A stretch of DNA of 5,423 nt, taken from the NCBI GenBank assembly GCA_004555145.1, contig SFJB01000107.1, positions 1-5,423 on the forward strand, read 5' to 3'. The position numbers were made by a program, and so were the translations under genes. This document shows positions 1 to 5,423 of the stretch, piece after piece. The notes beneath the pieces are model-generated. The model did no database searches. It was not told the origin of the DNA and was given only the letters and a program-made list of their open reading frames with translations. The stretch comes from Bacteroidales bacterium (lineage in GTDB: Bacteria > Bacteroidota > Bacteroidia > Bacteroidales > UBA932). Each line of letters starts with the position of its first letter. Position 1 is the stretch's first letter.

Positions 1-284
1 TTGCGCACCTTCTCCACCGTGCGGCTGTGGGCGGAATTGCGCCTGACAGTGTCTGCAGTCGCGGCACTCTTAAGCTCTCCCTCCGGTGGATCGGGGGCTC
101 GCAGCACGTAAACCGTGTCCGGGCTGTCCCTCCTGTCGCTGATACGCATCACGGCCGCCCTGTTCACGAACAGCGCCACCTGATAACCTATCACCATAAA
201 AATCAAGCAGATGGAGCCGAGCTTGAATACCCGGCCAGAATTCTCCCTACTCTCTGAATTCTTCTCTTTCTTCTTCGTTTTCAT
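1..284 (-). CDS. Membrane-anchored protein of uncertain family, N-terminal part only
   Basis: An open frame on the minus strand starts at the ATG at 284-282 and stays open to the window edge (94 codons, no stop), so the C-terminus is missing. The visible part starts with a basic, charged stretch (MKTKKKEK), followed by one hydrophobic segment at about residues 22-40 (core CLIFMVIGYQVALFV). After that comes a hydrophilic, Pro- and Arg-rich region. This suggests an N-in, single-span anchor with the rest outside the cytoplasm. The start lies 38 bases inside the end of rsmI in another frame, so the gene probably follows rsmI in one operon with coupled translation. The ATGs at codons 30 and 45 lie within or after the hydrophobic segment and would destroy the anchor, which is why I prefer the upstream start. 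Bacteroidales carry membrane-anchored helix-hairpin-helix (ComEA-like) proteins with a similar front end, and the end of the visible region (AHSRTVEKVR) faintly recalls them. No hairpin motif is visible here, so this is only a guess. Confidence 0.6.
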   Translation of the reverse strand, partial: MKTKKKEKNSESRENSGRVFKLGSICLIFMVIGYQVALFVNRAAVMRISDRRDSPDTVYVLRAPDPPEGELKSAATADTVRRNSAHSRTVEKVR

Positions 285-1008
285 AGTTCTTGTATTTGTT
301 TCGGTGTTCTCGTTTTTCGTTCTGCGGCACGCCGGCCACAATTATCACTATCTCGCCCTTCGGCTCTTGGGCTTTGAAATGCTCCAGGACCTCCGCCAGT
401 GTCCCGCGCACGTGTTCTTCGTGAAGTTTCGATATCTCTCTTGCAACGCTGCAGCGGCGCTCGGCTCCGAATAGCTCCGCGAACTGCTCAAGGGTTTTCA
501 CAAGACGCCTTGGAGACTCGTAGAAGACCATAGTCCTGACTTCGGAGGAAAGCTGTTCCAGCAGGGTACGGCGTCCTTTTTTCTGAGGCAGGAAGCCTTC
601 GAAGCAGAAACGGTCGCAAGGGAGTCCGGACGACACCAGGGCAGGGATGCAGGCGGTGGCACCGGGAAGGGTGATGACCGGGATGCCTTTTCCTGCACAG
701 CAGCGGGAGAGGTAAAACCCGGGATCGGAGATGCCCGGAGTGCCGGCATCGCTGACAAGAGCAACATTTTCCCCGGCAAGTATGCGTCCGCTGACAAGTT
801 CGCTGGTCTGGTGCTCGTTGAACTTGTGATGGGAAAGAAGTTTGCCCCTGATGCCGAAGTGGCTCAGAAGCACGGATGAAGTGCGGGTATCCTCCGCGAG
901 TATCAGATCGGCTTCCTTCAGGACCTGCACGGCCCTGAAAGTCATATCGTCAAGATTGCCTACCGGCGTCGGCACAATATATAAAACTCCGGTCCCGCTT
1001 TTTTCCAT
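247..1008 (-). CDS. rsmI: 16S rRNA (cytidine(1402)-2'-O)-methyltransferase RsmI
   Basis: RsmI uses S-adenosylmethionine to 2'-O-methylate C1402 in the decoding centre of 16S rRNA. It is a cytoplasmic enzyme of the tetrapyrrole-methylase fold. Hallmarks, numbered from the ATG (253 residues): PTPVGNLDDMT from residue 13, AEDTRTS at 38-44, the SAM-site stretch SDAGTPGISDPG at 86-97, LPGATA, FEGFLP at 136-141, ESPRR at 164-168, REISKLHEE at 190-198 and the closing KGEIVIIVAG near 217-226. I chose the ATG at 1008-1006; a GTG directly before it (1011-1009) would add one residue and is less likely. The conserved domain is complete by about residue 226. The last ~24 residues are a low-complexity charged tail rich in Glu, Lys, Arg and Asn, and the DNA for its end also encodes the start of the next gene. 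The gene is divergent from tdk and has its own candidate promoter. The family assignment is secure. Confidence 0.96.
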   Translation of the reverse strand: MEKSGTGVLYIVPTPVGNLDDMTFRAVQVLKEADLILAEDTRTSSVLLSHFGIRGKLLSHHKFNEHQTSELVSGRILAGENVALVSDAGTPGISDPGFYLSRCCAGKGIPVITLPGATACIPALVSSGLPCDRFCFEGFLPQKKGRRTLLEQLSSEVRTMVFYESPRRLVKTLEQFAELFGAERRCSVAREISKLHEEHVRGTLAEVLEHFKAQEPKGEIVIIVAGVPQNEKREHRNKYKNYENEEEREEFRE

Positions 1009-1021
1009 CACTCAAATTTCT

Positions 1022-1029
1022 TACCTTTG
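1022..1029 (+). promoter_or_regulatory. Candidate Bacteroidota-type promoter (-7 box) for tdk
   Basis: TACCTTTG on the plus strand matches TAnnTTTG exactly. The -33 region is weaker: only a T-run at 999-1004 lies at roughly the right distance, with no clear TTTG. Transcription would start near 1036, leaving a leader of about 40 bases before the tdk ATG. The box sits just upstream of the rsmI start codon, inside the rsmI leader. No Shine-Dalgarno sequence is visible close to the tdk ATG, which is usual in this phylum. Confidence 0.5.
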
Positions 1030-1063
1030 CAGAAGCGTGTGCAATCACAAAGGATAATCGTTA

Positions 1064-1096
1064 CAAATCTACATAATGTTTTCTGAAAATCACAAA
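1064..1096 (-). promoter_or_regulatory. Candidate Bacteroidota-type promoter for rsmI
   Basis: On the minus strand, TAGATTTG (1071-1064) matches the Bacteroidota -7 consensus TAnnTTTG exactly. A TTTG at 1096-1093 lies 21 bases upstream, close to the spacing expected for the -33 box. Transcription would begin near 1057, giving rsmI a leader of about 50 bases. The -33 box lies inside the first codons of tdk and the -7 box inside the tdk leader. The sequence match is direct; promoter activity is inferred. Confidence 0.5.
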
Positions 1097-1654
1097 AAAT
1101 CCGGCTGCATCGAGGTAGTTTGCGGCTCAATGTTCTCCGGAAAGACCGAGGAACTCATCAGGCGTCTGCGCCGCGCCCAGTTCGCCAACCAGAAAATAGC
1201 AATTTTCAAACCTTCCATCGACAAACGCTATTCAGATGTGGAGGTGGTTTCCCACGATTTCCACAAAATCACTTCCAAACCGGTAAAGGAAGCCTCCCAG
1301 ATGCTCGACATCGATCCTGAGGTGCAGGTAGTGGGCATAGATGAGGCCCAGTTCTTCGGGGAGGAACTCGTTGATGTGTGCCAGACCCTTGCCGACAGGG
1401 GCGTAAGAGTCATTGCGGCTGGTCTGGATACGGATTTCAAAGGCGTGCCATTCGGGCCCATCCCCAAGCTAATGGCGGTAGCCGAAGACGTGCAGAAAGT
1501 CCACGCGATATGCGTAAAATGCGGCAATCTGGCCAACCATTCCCACAGGCTCAGCAAGAGCAAGGACCTGGTGCTGCTCGGAGAGAAAGACGTGTACGAG
1601 CCGCTGTGCCGCGAGTGCTTCAACAAGGCGCTCGAGGAAGAGGGTCTGAAATAG
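1076..1654 (+). CDS. tdk: Thymidine kinase, type II (zinc-binding)
   Basis: This cytosolic enzyme phosphorylates thymidine to dTMP with ATP in pyrimidine salvage. The 192 residues match the usual length of the bacterial/TK1-like family. The Walker A loop is GSMFSGKT (17-24), preceded by the strand IEVVC. The Walker B segment is [10 protein letters not shown] (85-94), where Glu90 is the expected catalytic base. [12 protein letters not shown] (116-127) belongs to the segment around the thymidine pocket. A structural zinc site is formed by Cys146 and Cys149 (CVKC) and Cys178 and Cys181 (CREC). VYEPLCREC near 173-181 corresponds to the thymidine-binding lasso region. All key residues are present, so the enzyme should be active. 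The ATG at 1076 leaves about 14 residues before the first strand, and no better downstream start exists. It is the first gene of a two-gene plus-strand unit, divergent from rsmI and followed after six bases by an uncharacterised gene. Confidence 0.97.
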   Translation: MFSENHKKSGCIEVVCGSMFSGKTEELIRRLRRAQFANQKIAIFKPSIDKRYSDVEVVSHDFHKITSKPVKEASQMLDIDPEVQVVGIDEAQFFGEELVDVCQTLADRGVRVIAAGLDTDFKGVPFGPIPKLMAVAEDVQKVHAICVKCGNLANHSHRLSKSKDLVLLGEKDVYEPLCRECFNKALEEEGLK

Positions 1655-1660
1655 ACAGGG

Positions 1661-2140
1661 ATGGACAATCTGCGTAACGTGTTTGCCCGGAATTGCCGGG
1701 TGGAGCGCATAGGGAAGACGGAGGCATCCGCTTTCCTGGATGCGAACCACCGCCTCGGCAGCACAGGCGGCAGATATTATTACGGACTGTTCGTTACCAG
1801 GAGCACCGGGGAAGCGGAGAGCGTGCTGCCGGAGGAGACGATGGTAGCGGTGGCCGCATTCTCGAACGCACGCCGCTGGACCAAGGGAGACAGGCAGGTA
1901 AGTTCCTATGAATGGATACGTTACGCATCATTGAAAGGGCTGCGGGTCACGGGAGGTATGAGCAAGTTGCTCAACGCCTTCATTGAGCAGGTGCATCCGG
2001 ACGACATAATGAGCTACGCGGATGCGGAATACCCGGATGGCGGGGAAGCATATGCAGTGCTGGGATTCAAAGCGGAAGCGATAGTGGAACGCGCAGGCCA
2101 CAGGAACATCAAATATCGCCTGACTCTTCCCCGCCCCTGA
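1661..2140 (+). CDS. Uncharacterised protein, possible GNAT-like acyltransferase fold
   Basis: I cannot give this 159-residue protein a function. It starts with an ATG six bases after the tdk stop, with a weak purine-rich GACAGGG just before it, and is probably cotranscribed with tdk. Visible features are FLDANHRLGSTGG (25-37), a Tyr-rich turn into the strand YYYGLFV, a hydrophobic strand MVAVAAFS (61-68), YEWIRYAS (83-90), a glycine-containing helix start VTGGMSKLLNAFI (96-108), DDIMSYADAEYPDGG (114-128) and AYAVLGFKAEA (130-140). The order 'strand with small residues, Gly-rich turn into a helix, then Y-x-x-LGF near the end' resembles GNAT N-acyltransferases and the Mom-like proteins encoded by some phages. 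It is soluble, with no signal peptide or membrane segment. Its last 32 bases overlap the 3' end of recX on the other strand. That it is a real gene is supported by its close spacing to tdk and its protein-like composition; the fold is inferred from pattern only. Confidence 0.85.
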   Translation: MDNLRNVFARNCRVERIGKTEASAFLDANHRLGSTGGRYYYGLFVTRSTGEAESVLPEETMVAVAAFSNARRWTKGDRQVSSYEWIRYASLKGLRVTGGMSKLLNAFIEQVHPDDIMSYADAEYPDGGEAYAVLGFKAEAIVERAGHRNIKYRLTLPRP

Positions 2141-2609
2141 GCTCCCCTGAGACTATGTTTTCCACAAGGGGGCGTATGAGTTCATAGTCATAGCCCCTTG
2201 AAAGTGCAAAGCGGAGCAGCTTGAACTTTCCCTGGGGATCGTCGCAAAGGGATTTCCACTTCGCCGTCAACAGTTTCTCAAGCCGCAGATCGGCTTTATC
2301 CCCATCCACCGTCTCCAGAGCTTCTTCGATCACACGCCTGTCGATTCCCCTCGCAAGCAGGGCGGAACTGATCTTGTGTCTGCCCCATCCTGAAATTGAG
2401 GCCTTGTCCCGGGCAAAGGCCCCGGCATAACGTCCGTCATCCACGAAACGGTCCGCCTTCAGACTCTCCACAAGTTTTCCGGCGGCTTCGATGTCCCCTT
2501 CCGCAGCGACAAGGGCCTTGCGATATATGTCGCGGCTGCAATACTCCCTTTTTGAACAGAGAAGCTGCAATTTGCCCAAAGCCTTCCTGTATGCATCATC
2601 AGAAATCAT
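2109..2609 (-). CDS. recX: Regulatory protein RecX
   Basis: RecX binds RecA and the RecA-DNA filament and modulates, usually inhibits, recombination and SOS induction. It is built of tandem three-helix repeats and acts in the cytoplasm. From the ATG at 2609 the protein has 166 residues, a normal length. Family signatures are the RFVDDGRYAGAFARDK stretch (54-69), GWGRHKISSALLARGI (74-89) with the typical Gly-x-x-x-Ile pattern, and a third repeat around KFKLLRFALSRGYDYELI (128-145). A TTG two codons upstream (2615) is possible but less likely. The ATG lies 11 bases inside the end of the patatin gene in another frame, without a Shine-Dalgarno sequence, so translation is probably coupled to that gene. 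The 3' end overlaps the convergent unknown gene by 32 bases. recA is not in the window. The weak conservation typical of RecX leaves a little doubt. Confidence 0.92.
   Translation of the reverse strand: MISDDAYRKALGKLQLLCSKREYCSRDIYRKALVAAEGDIEAAGKLVESLKADRFVDDGRYAGAFARDKASISGWGRHKISSALLARGIDRRVIEEALETVDGDKADLRLEKLLTAKWKSLCDDPQGKFKLLRFALSRGYDYELIRPLVENIVSGELRGGEESGDI
2165..2200. other. Imperfect inverted repeat (hairpin) beyond the tdk operon, inside recX
   Basis: CAAGGGG (2165-2171) pairs with CCCCTTG (2194-2200). Inside it TATGA (2175-2179) pairs with TCATA (2188-2192), leaving a small asymmetric internal loop and an eight-base apical loop. It begins 25 bases after the stop of the unknown gene at 2140, where the tdk transcript should end. 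No T-run follows in either direction, so it is not a textbook intrinsic terminator. It could protect or define the 3' end of the plus-strand mRNA, or it could be a by-product of the recX coding sequence. Confidence 0.4.
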
Positions 2610-5064
2610 AGCCAAATGAAAAATAGAAACCGAACTTGTGGACCTGATTCCAGTGGAGATCGAGTTTTACAGGGCCCAGAGCCGTGTTGTAGGCAGTTTG
2701 AAGGCCTAGGGCATAGAAGTCAGGATTGAAATCGGAAAGCATATCCCGGAATTTGTCCTTGCTTTCAACCATTCCCGCCAAAGCAGAGAGATACAGTTTC
2801 TTGAACGGGTTGACCCGAAGTTCCAGGCTGACAATCGCCATATGCTCTTCACACGGAACTAGATTATTGATTCCGAAAAAGGCTACCTGTCCCTCAGTGT
2901 AGCGCCTGTCTATGGTCCCGCCCACCATATTTGTATGGAGTATGGAGATGTCCTTGTAAATCTGTCCGTCGCTGCCCATCCTCTCTGTTGAAGTGAAGAT
3001 GTTTCGCAGGTGCACATCCGGTATGACTGAGACCGCATCCGAAATGCGGAAGACCTGCTTCCAGTCCAAGCCGAGCAGTAGCACAGGTTCGAAGCCCGCC
3101 GCATTGGTCCTGGCGAAGTCGTAGGTTGCGGAGAATTTCAGGTTCACTCCCCTTGAAGGGTAATAGTAATCGTCGAAGGAATAGTAATCCACGTTTGCAA
3201 ACATTCCCACGTAATTTCCCACAAGGGCATCCTTTGAGCTTGACGATGCTATCAGGTTGCCGAGGACCGAGTTCGGGTCCACGTTGTTATACTGGTTTCT
3301 GAATCCGGTCCTGAAGTTGACCTTGGTCAGGCGCACGTCGGTAAGGTATAGGAGTTCCTTATGTGACCAGTATGAAGCACTATATTTGAACTTGTCGCTC
3401 GAAGTGCCAAGATTGCCTGAAAACCTGGAGATGCTTGCCTCGAAGTTGATTGTAGGGAGTTCAGCAAGGTCCAGGGAATAGTGCGCGTTCAACTTGAGAT
3501 TCTGACCCAACTTTGCAGTAAGGTTAAGCCTCGACCCCATAAGACTGTTGGTGTTGATGCCAAGGTTCAGCAGCAGTGATGCCCATTCCTCCGAGTCAAT
3601 CCTGAAGCCCAGTCCGAGGCTGTTGGCGGGAGCAGTGACGCAGTCGAACACCAGGTGATACGGCTCCCCGGAACCAGAAAGCCGGTACGTCAGCGAAGCA
3701 AAGTCGCCCGTAGCCTGCAGACGGCTCATGACCTCGTCCAGCATAGCCTTGTCCACCCTGTCACCCGCTTTGAAAGGAACCATCTTGAACAGCATAAGGG
3801 ATTCCTTGTCATTTACCCCTGCGAACTCGATGGACCCTATTTCCACGGACTGTTTTGAGATGTCGGTGGCTTTCGGATGCCGGAAAACCTTGGATGCATT
3901 CCTTACCCGGCTCTTGACTTTCATTATGTCCTCCGTCTTAGCCTTCGCCGCCTCATAACCCCTGACCAGCATGGTATCCACGGCTTCGGAGCCGAAGCTC
4001 AGCATATTGAACTCGTCCAAACGGGGCTTGATGAAGACATCAGGTATATCCTTGTTCTTGTTATAGGCATCGGTGCCGAGCATACTTATCATCTGGGAGA
4101 GTATGTCAGCGATATTGTTGACTTCGTCGAAGCCCGGCATAAGGTCGGAAAGTTCTATACCTATGATGATGTCGGCTCCCATAGCCCGCGCCAGGTCGGT
4201 CGGGAAATTGTTCCTGGTGCCGCCGTCAACCAGTACCATGCCATCGGTCCGCACAGGATCGAAGAGTCCCGGAATCGACATGGTCGAGCGCATGGCCGTG
4301 TTCAGCAAACCGCTGCCGAAATTTTTGGCCTTGCAACTGATCATATCCGACGCCACGCATACGAACGGTATGGGCAAGTCCCTGAAAGACAAGGAGTCCT
4401 GATATCCTACGGTAAGGCTGGATATCTGGTTGTTGACATTGAAACCGAAGGCGATGCCGGAAGGGAGCGAACTGACCAGCGACTGCTTGCGGTATTCTTC
4501 AGAGGCATCGTCCTCGTACTTTCCAGCCTTGTCGAGTATGTCGAGCGCATTGCGGAACGGCACCGTGAGCAGGAATTTGGCATTGTACATCTTGGTGGCG
4601 TAAGGTATGTACTTCTGATCCACCTCATCAGTGAGCAGGCGGTCCCAATCCTGGTTACGGAAAATATCCCGGAGCTCAGAAGCGTCGTAGCCCAGGGCAT
4701 ACAAGCCGCCAAGCAGGCCACCGATGCTGGTGCCGCATATCATATCCACAGGCACACCCATTTCCTCAAGGTACATCAAAGCCCCGACCTGGGCTGCGCC
4801 TTTGGCGCCTCCGCCCGAAAGCACAAGTCCCACTGTGGGTCGATGTTCCCTTGCCCGCACCTTGTCCATCTCCGCACGGATCTGGGCAATGAAGATGCTG
4901 TCGATATCCGGTCTGACGCTATCCATCGTCAGACCGTTGGGGTATGACTGGGCCTCCACCCGCAGACAGCAGGTGAAAAAGAGCACTATGACTGCGAGTG
5001 CTGTCCGGCAAGCATTCCGCAAGCCGCCAGTATATCCTCGCCTCTGGATGAACGTATGGTACAT
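2599..5064 (-). CDS. Patatin-like phospholipase with C-terminal outer-membrane beta-barrel
   Basis: Predicted surface or secreted lipase of the type Vd autotransporter kind (like PlpD and FplA), 821 residues. A signal peptide spans about 1-38: basic RNACR, a hydrophobic core near 21-32, and likely cleavage after VEA. The patatin domain covers about 77-310. It has the oxyanion-hole loop SGGGAKGAA (83-91), the nucleophile motif GTSIGG with Ser113 (111-116), and the DGG motif with Asp280 (280-282), so the Ser-Asp dyad is intact. A POTRA-like segment follows at about 405-475 (VEIGSIEFAG onward). From about 483 to the end, alternating polar/aromatic strands form the barrel and the chain ends in Phe, as many outer-membrane proteins do. 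Substrate is unknown; phospholipids are expected for the family. The start is ambiguous: the ATG at 5064 overlaps rlmN by 79 bases, while an in-frame TTG at 5022 would give a more compact signal peptide and overlap by 37. The gene sits between rlmN and recX, overlapping both. Confidence 0.93.
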   Translation of the reverse strand: MYHTFIQRRGYTGGLRNACRTALAVIVLFFTCCLRVEAQSYPNGLTMDSVRPDIDSIFIAQIRAEMDKVRAREHRPTVGLVLSGGGAKGAAQVGALMYLEEMGVPVDMICGTSIGGLLGGLYALGYDASELRDIFRNQDWDRLLTDEVDQKYIPYATKMYNAKFLLTVPFRNALDILDKAGKYEDDASEEYRKQSLVSSLPSGIAFGFNVNNQISSLTVGYQDSLSFRDLPIPFVCVASDMISCKAKNFGSGLLNTAMRSTMSIPGLFDPVRTDGMVLVDGGTRNNFPTDLARAMGADIIIGIELSDLMPGFDEVNNIADILSQMISMLGTDAYNKNKDIPDVFIKPRLDEFNMLSFGSEAVDTMLVRGYEAAKAKTEDIMKVKSRVRNASKVFRHPKATDISKQSVEIGSIEFAGVNDKESLMLFKMVPFKAGDRVDKAMLDEVMSRLQATGDFASLTYRLSGSGEPYHLVFDCVTAPANSLGLGFRIDSEEWASLLLNLGINTNSLMGSRLNLTAKLGQNLKLNAHYSLDLAELPTINFEASISRFSGNLGTSSDKFKYSASYWSHKELLYLTDVRLTKVNFRTGFRNQYNNVDPNSVLGNLIASSSSKDALVGNYVGMFANVDYYSFDDYYYPSRGVNLKFSATYDFARTNAAGFEPVLLLGLDWKQVFRISDAVSVIPDVHLRNIFTSTERMGSDGQIYKDISILHTNMVGGTIDRRYTEGQVAFFGINNLVPCEEHMAIVSLELRVNPFKKLYLSALAGMVESKDKFRDMLSDFNPDFYALGLQTAYNTALGPVKLDLHWNQVHKFGFYFSFGYDF

Positions 5065-5423
5065 ATTATGCCGTTGTTATTGAGTCTGTCCCGGAATTCC
5101 TCCATCTTCTTATCGGACGAAGTCTCGTAAGGGAAGTCAGGTATCTTGTGGAAACGGATCAGATTCACCCTGCACTCCAGACCTTTCAGGAGGCGTATCA
5201 GGGCATCAGCGTGGCGCTTGTCATCATTGAAACCGTTGAACATCGTGTATTCGAAGCTGACTCTGCGCTGTCCGCTGAAATCGTAGCGGCGTATCAGTTC
5301 CAGCACATCCTCAATAGGGAAAGCCTTCTGCACCGGCATCATTTCCAGACGCTCTTCCGGGAAAGGATTGTGGAGGCTGACCGCCAGGTGGCAGCGCTGC
5401 TCGTCGAGGTATCTTTCGAGTTT
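4986..5423 (-). CDS. rlmN: Dual-specificity RNA methyltransferase RlmN, C-terminal part
   Basis: RlmN is a radical-SAM enzyme that methylates C2 of A2503 in 23S rRNA and of A37 in some tRNAs. Only the last 145 codons are in the window. The start and the CxxxCxxC iron-sulfur motif lie beyond the right edge. What is visible fits the family closely: LAVSLHNPFPEERLEMMPV (14-32 of the visible part), RRVSFEYTMFNGFND, LLKGLECRVNLIRFHKIP and RGEDILAACGMLAG near the end. The Cys of ACGML (visible residue 135) corresponds to the C-terminal cysteine that forms the transient methyl-protein crosslink in the catalytic cycle. The frame is open from the window edge, so it does not start at the internal ATG at 5342. 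It appears to be upstream in an operon with the patatin gene, whose start codon lies within its 3' end. Confidence 0.95.
   Translation of the reverse strand, partial: KLERYLDEQRCHLAVSLHNPFPEERLEMMPVQKAFPIEDVLELIRRYDFSGQRRVSFEYTMFNGFNDDKRHADALIRLLKGLECRVNLIRFHKIPDFPYETSSDKKMEEFRDRLNNNGIICTIRSSRGEDILAACGMLAGQHSQS

Noticed and set aside
27..257. A 76-codon plus-strand frame at the left edge
   Set aside because: It is opposite the membrane-anchored minus-strand gene, which has a clear basic N-terminus plus hydrophobic anchor and is coupled to rsmI. The plus frame shows nothing protein-like.
1038..1049. Short inverted repeat TGTG-caat-CACA between the divergent promoters
   Set aside because: Four-base arms are too short to distinguish from chance, and it does not have the spacing of a CRP-type operator.
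1228..1764. A 178-codon open frame on the minus strand across tdk
   Set aside because: Antisense to tdk, whose motifs are all intact. The translation is low-complexity in Ser, Thr and Arg, with no family resemblance.
3877..4947. A 356-codon open frame on the plus strand, antisense to the patatin gene
   Set aside because: It lies entirely within a well-supported conserved gene, its translation is rich in His, Arg and Gly without recognisable motifs, and it has no visible promoter. It is best explained as a by-product of codon bias in the patatin gene.
4947..4985. Possible lipoprotein signal because of the Cys pair in the patatin signal region
   Set aside because: The residues before the Cys pair (LFFT) do not form a proper lipobox, and a normal signal peptidase I site (VEA) follows. 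A barrel protein would not be expected to be lipid-anchored.

Overview
The window looks like ordinary chromosomal DNA from a member of the Bacteroidales. GC content is moderate. The evidence is the type II thymidine kinase, a patatin fused to an outer-membrane barrel, and promoter elements of the Bacteroidota type (TAnnTTTG), together with the near absence of Shine-Dalgarno sequences. I cannot assign a genus. I see no mobile element, tRNA, rRNA or CRISPR array, and there is no gene-free stretch longer than about 70 bases.

Layout from left to right. Positions 1-284 (minus) hold the N-terminal part of a membrane-anchored protein that runs off the left edge. It overlaps the 3' end of rsmI (247-1008, minus), which encodes the 16S rRNA C1402 2'-O-methyltransferase. 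Positions 1009-1075 form a compact divergent promoter region. Reading right from it are tdk (1076-1654, plus; thymidine kinase) and, six bases later, a 159-residue protein of unrecognised function with a possible acetyltransferase-like fold (1661-2140, plus).

The right half is a minus-strand cluster transcribed leftwards from beyond the window. It consists of the 3' part of rlmN (4986-5423; 23S rRNA A2503 / tRNA A37 methyltransferase), a large patatin-like phospholipase with a C-terminal outer-membrane beta-barrel (2599-5064), and recX (2109-2609; RecA regulator). All three genes overlap at their junctions, so they are probably cotranscribed and translationally coupled. The cluster meets the tdk operon tail to tail, with a 32-base overlap between recX and the unknown gene.

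The genes serve unrelated jobs: ribosome methylation (rsmI, rlmN), nucleotide salvage (tdk), recombination control (recX) and envelope lipid hydrolysis (patatin). I see no evidence of a new dedicated system. The most interesting items are the unknown gene after tdk, the surface phospholipase embedded between rlmN and recX, the intertwined divergent promoters, and the gene overlaps.
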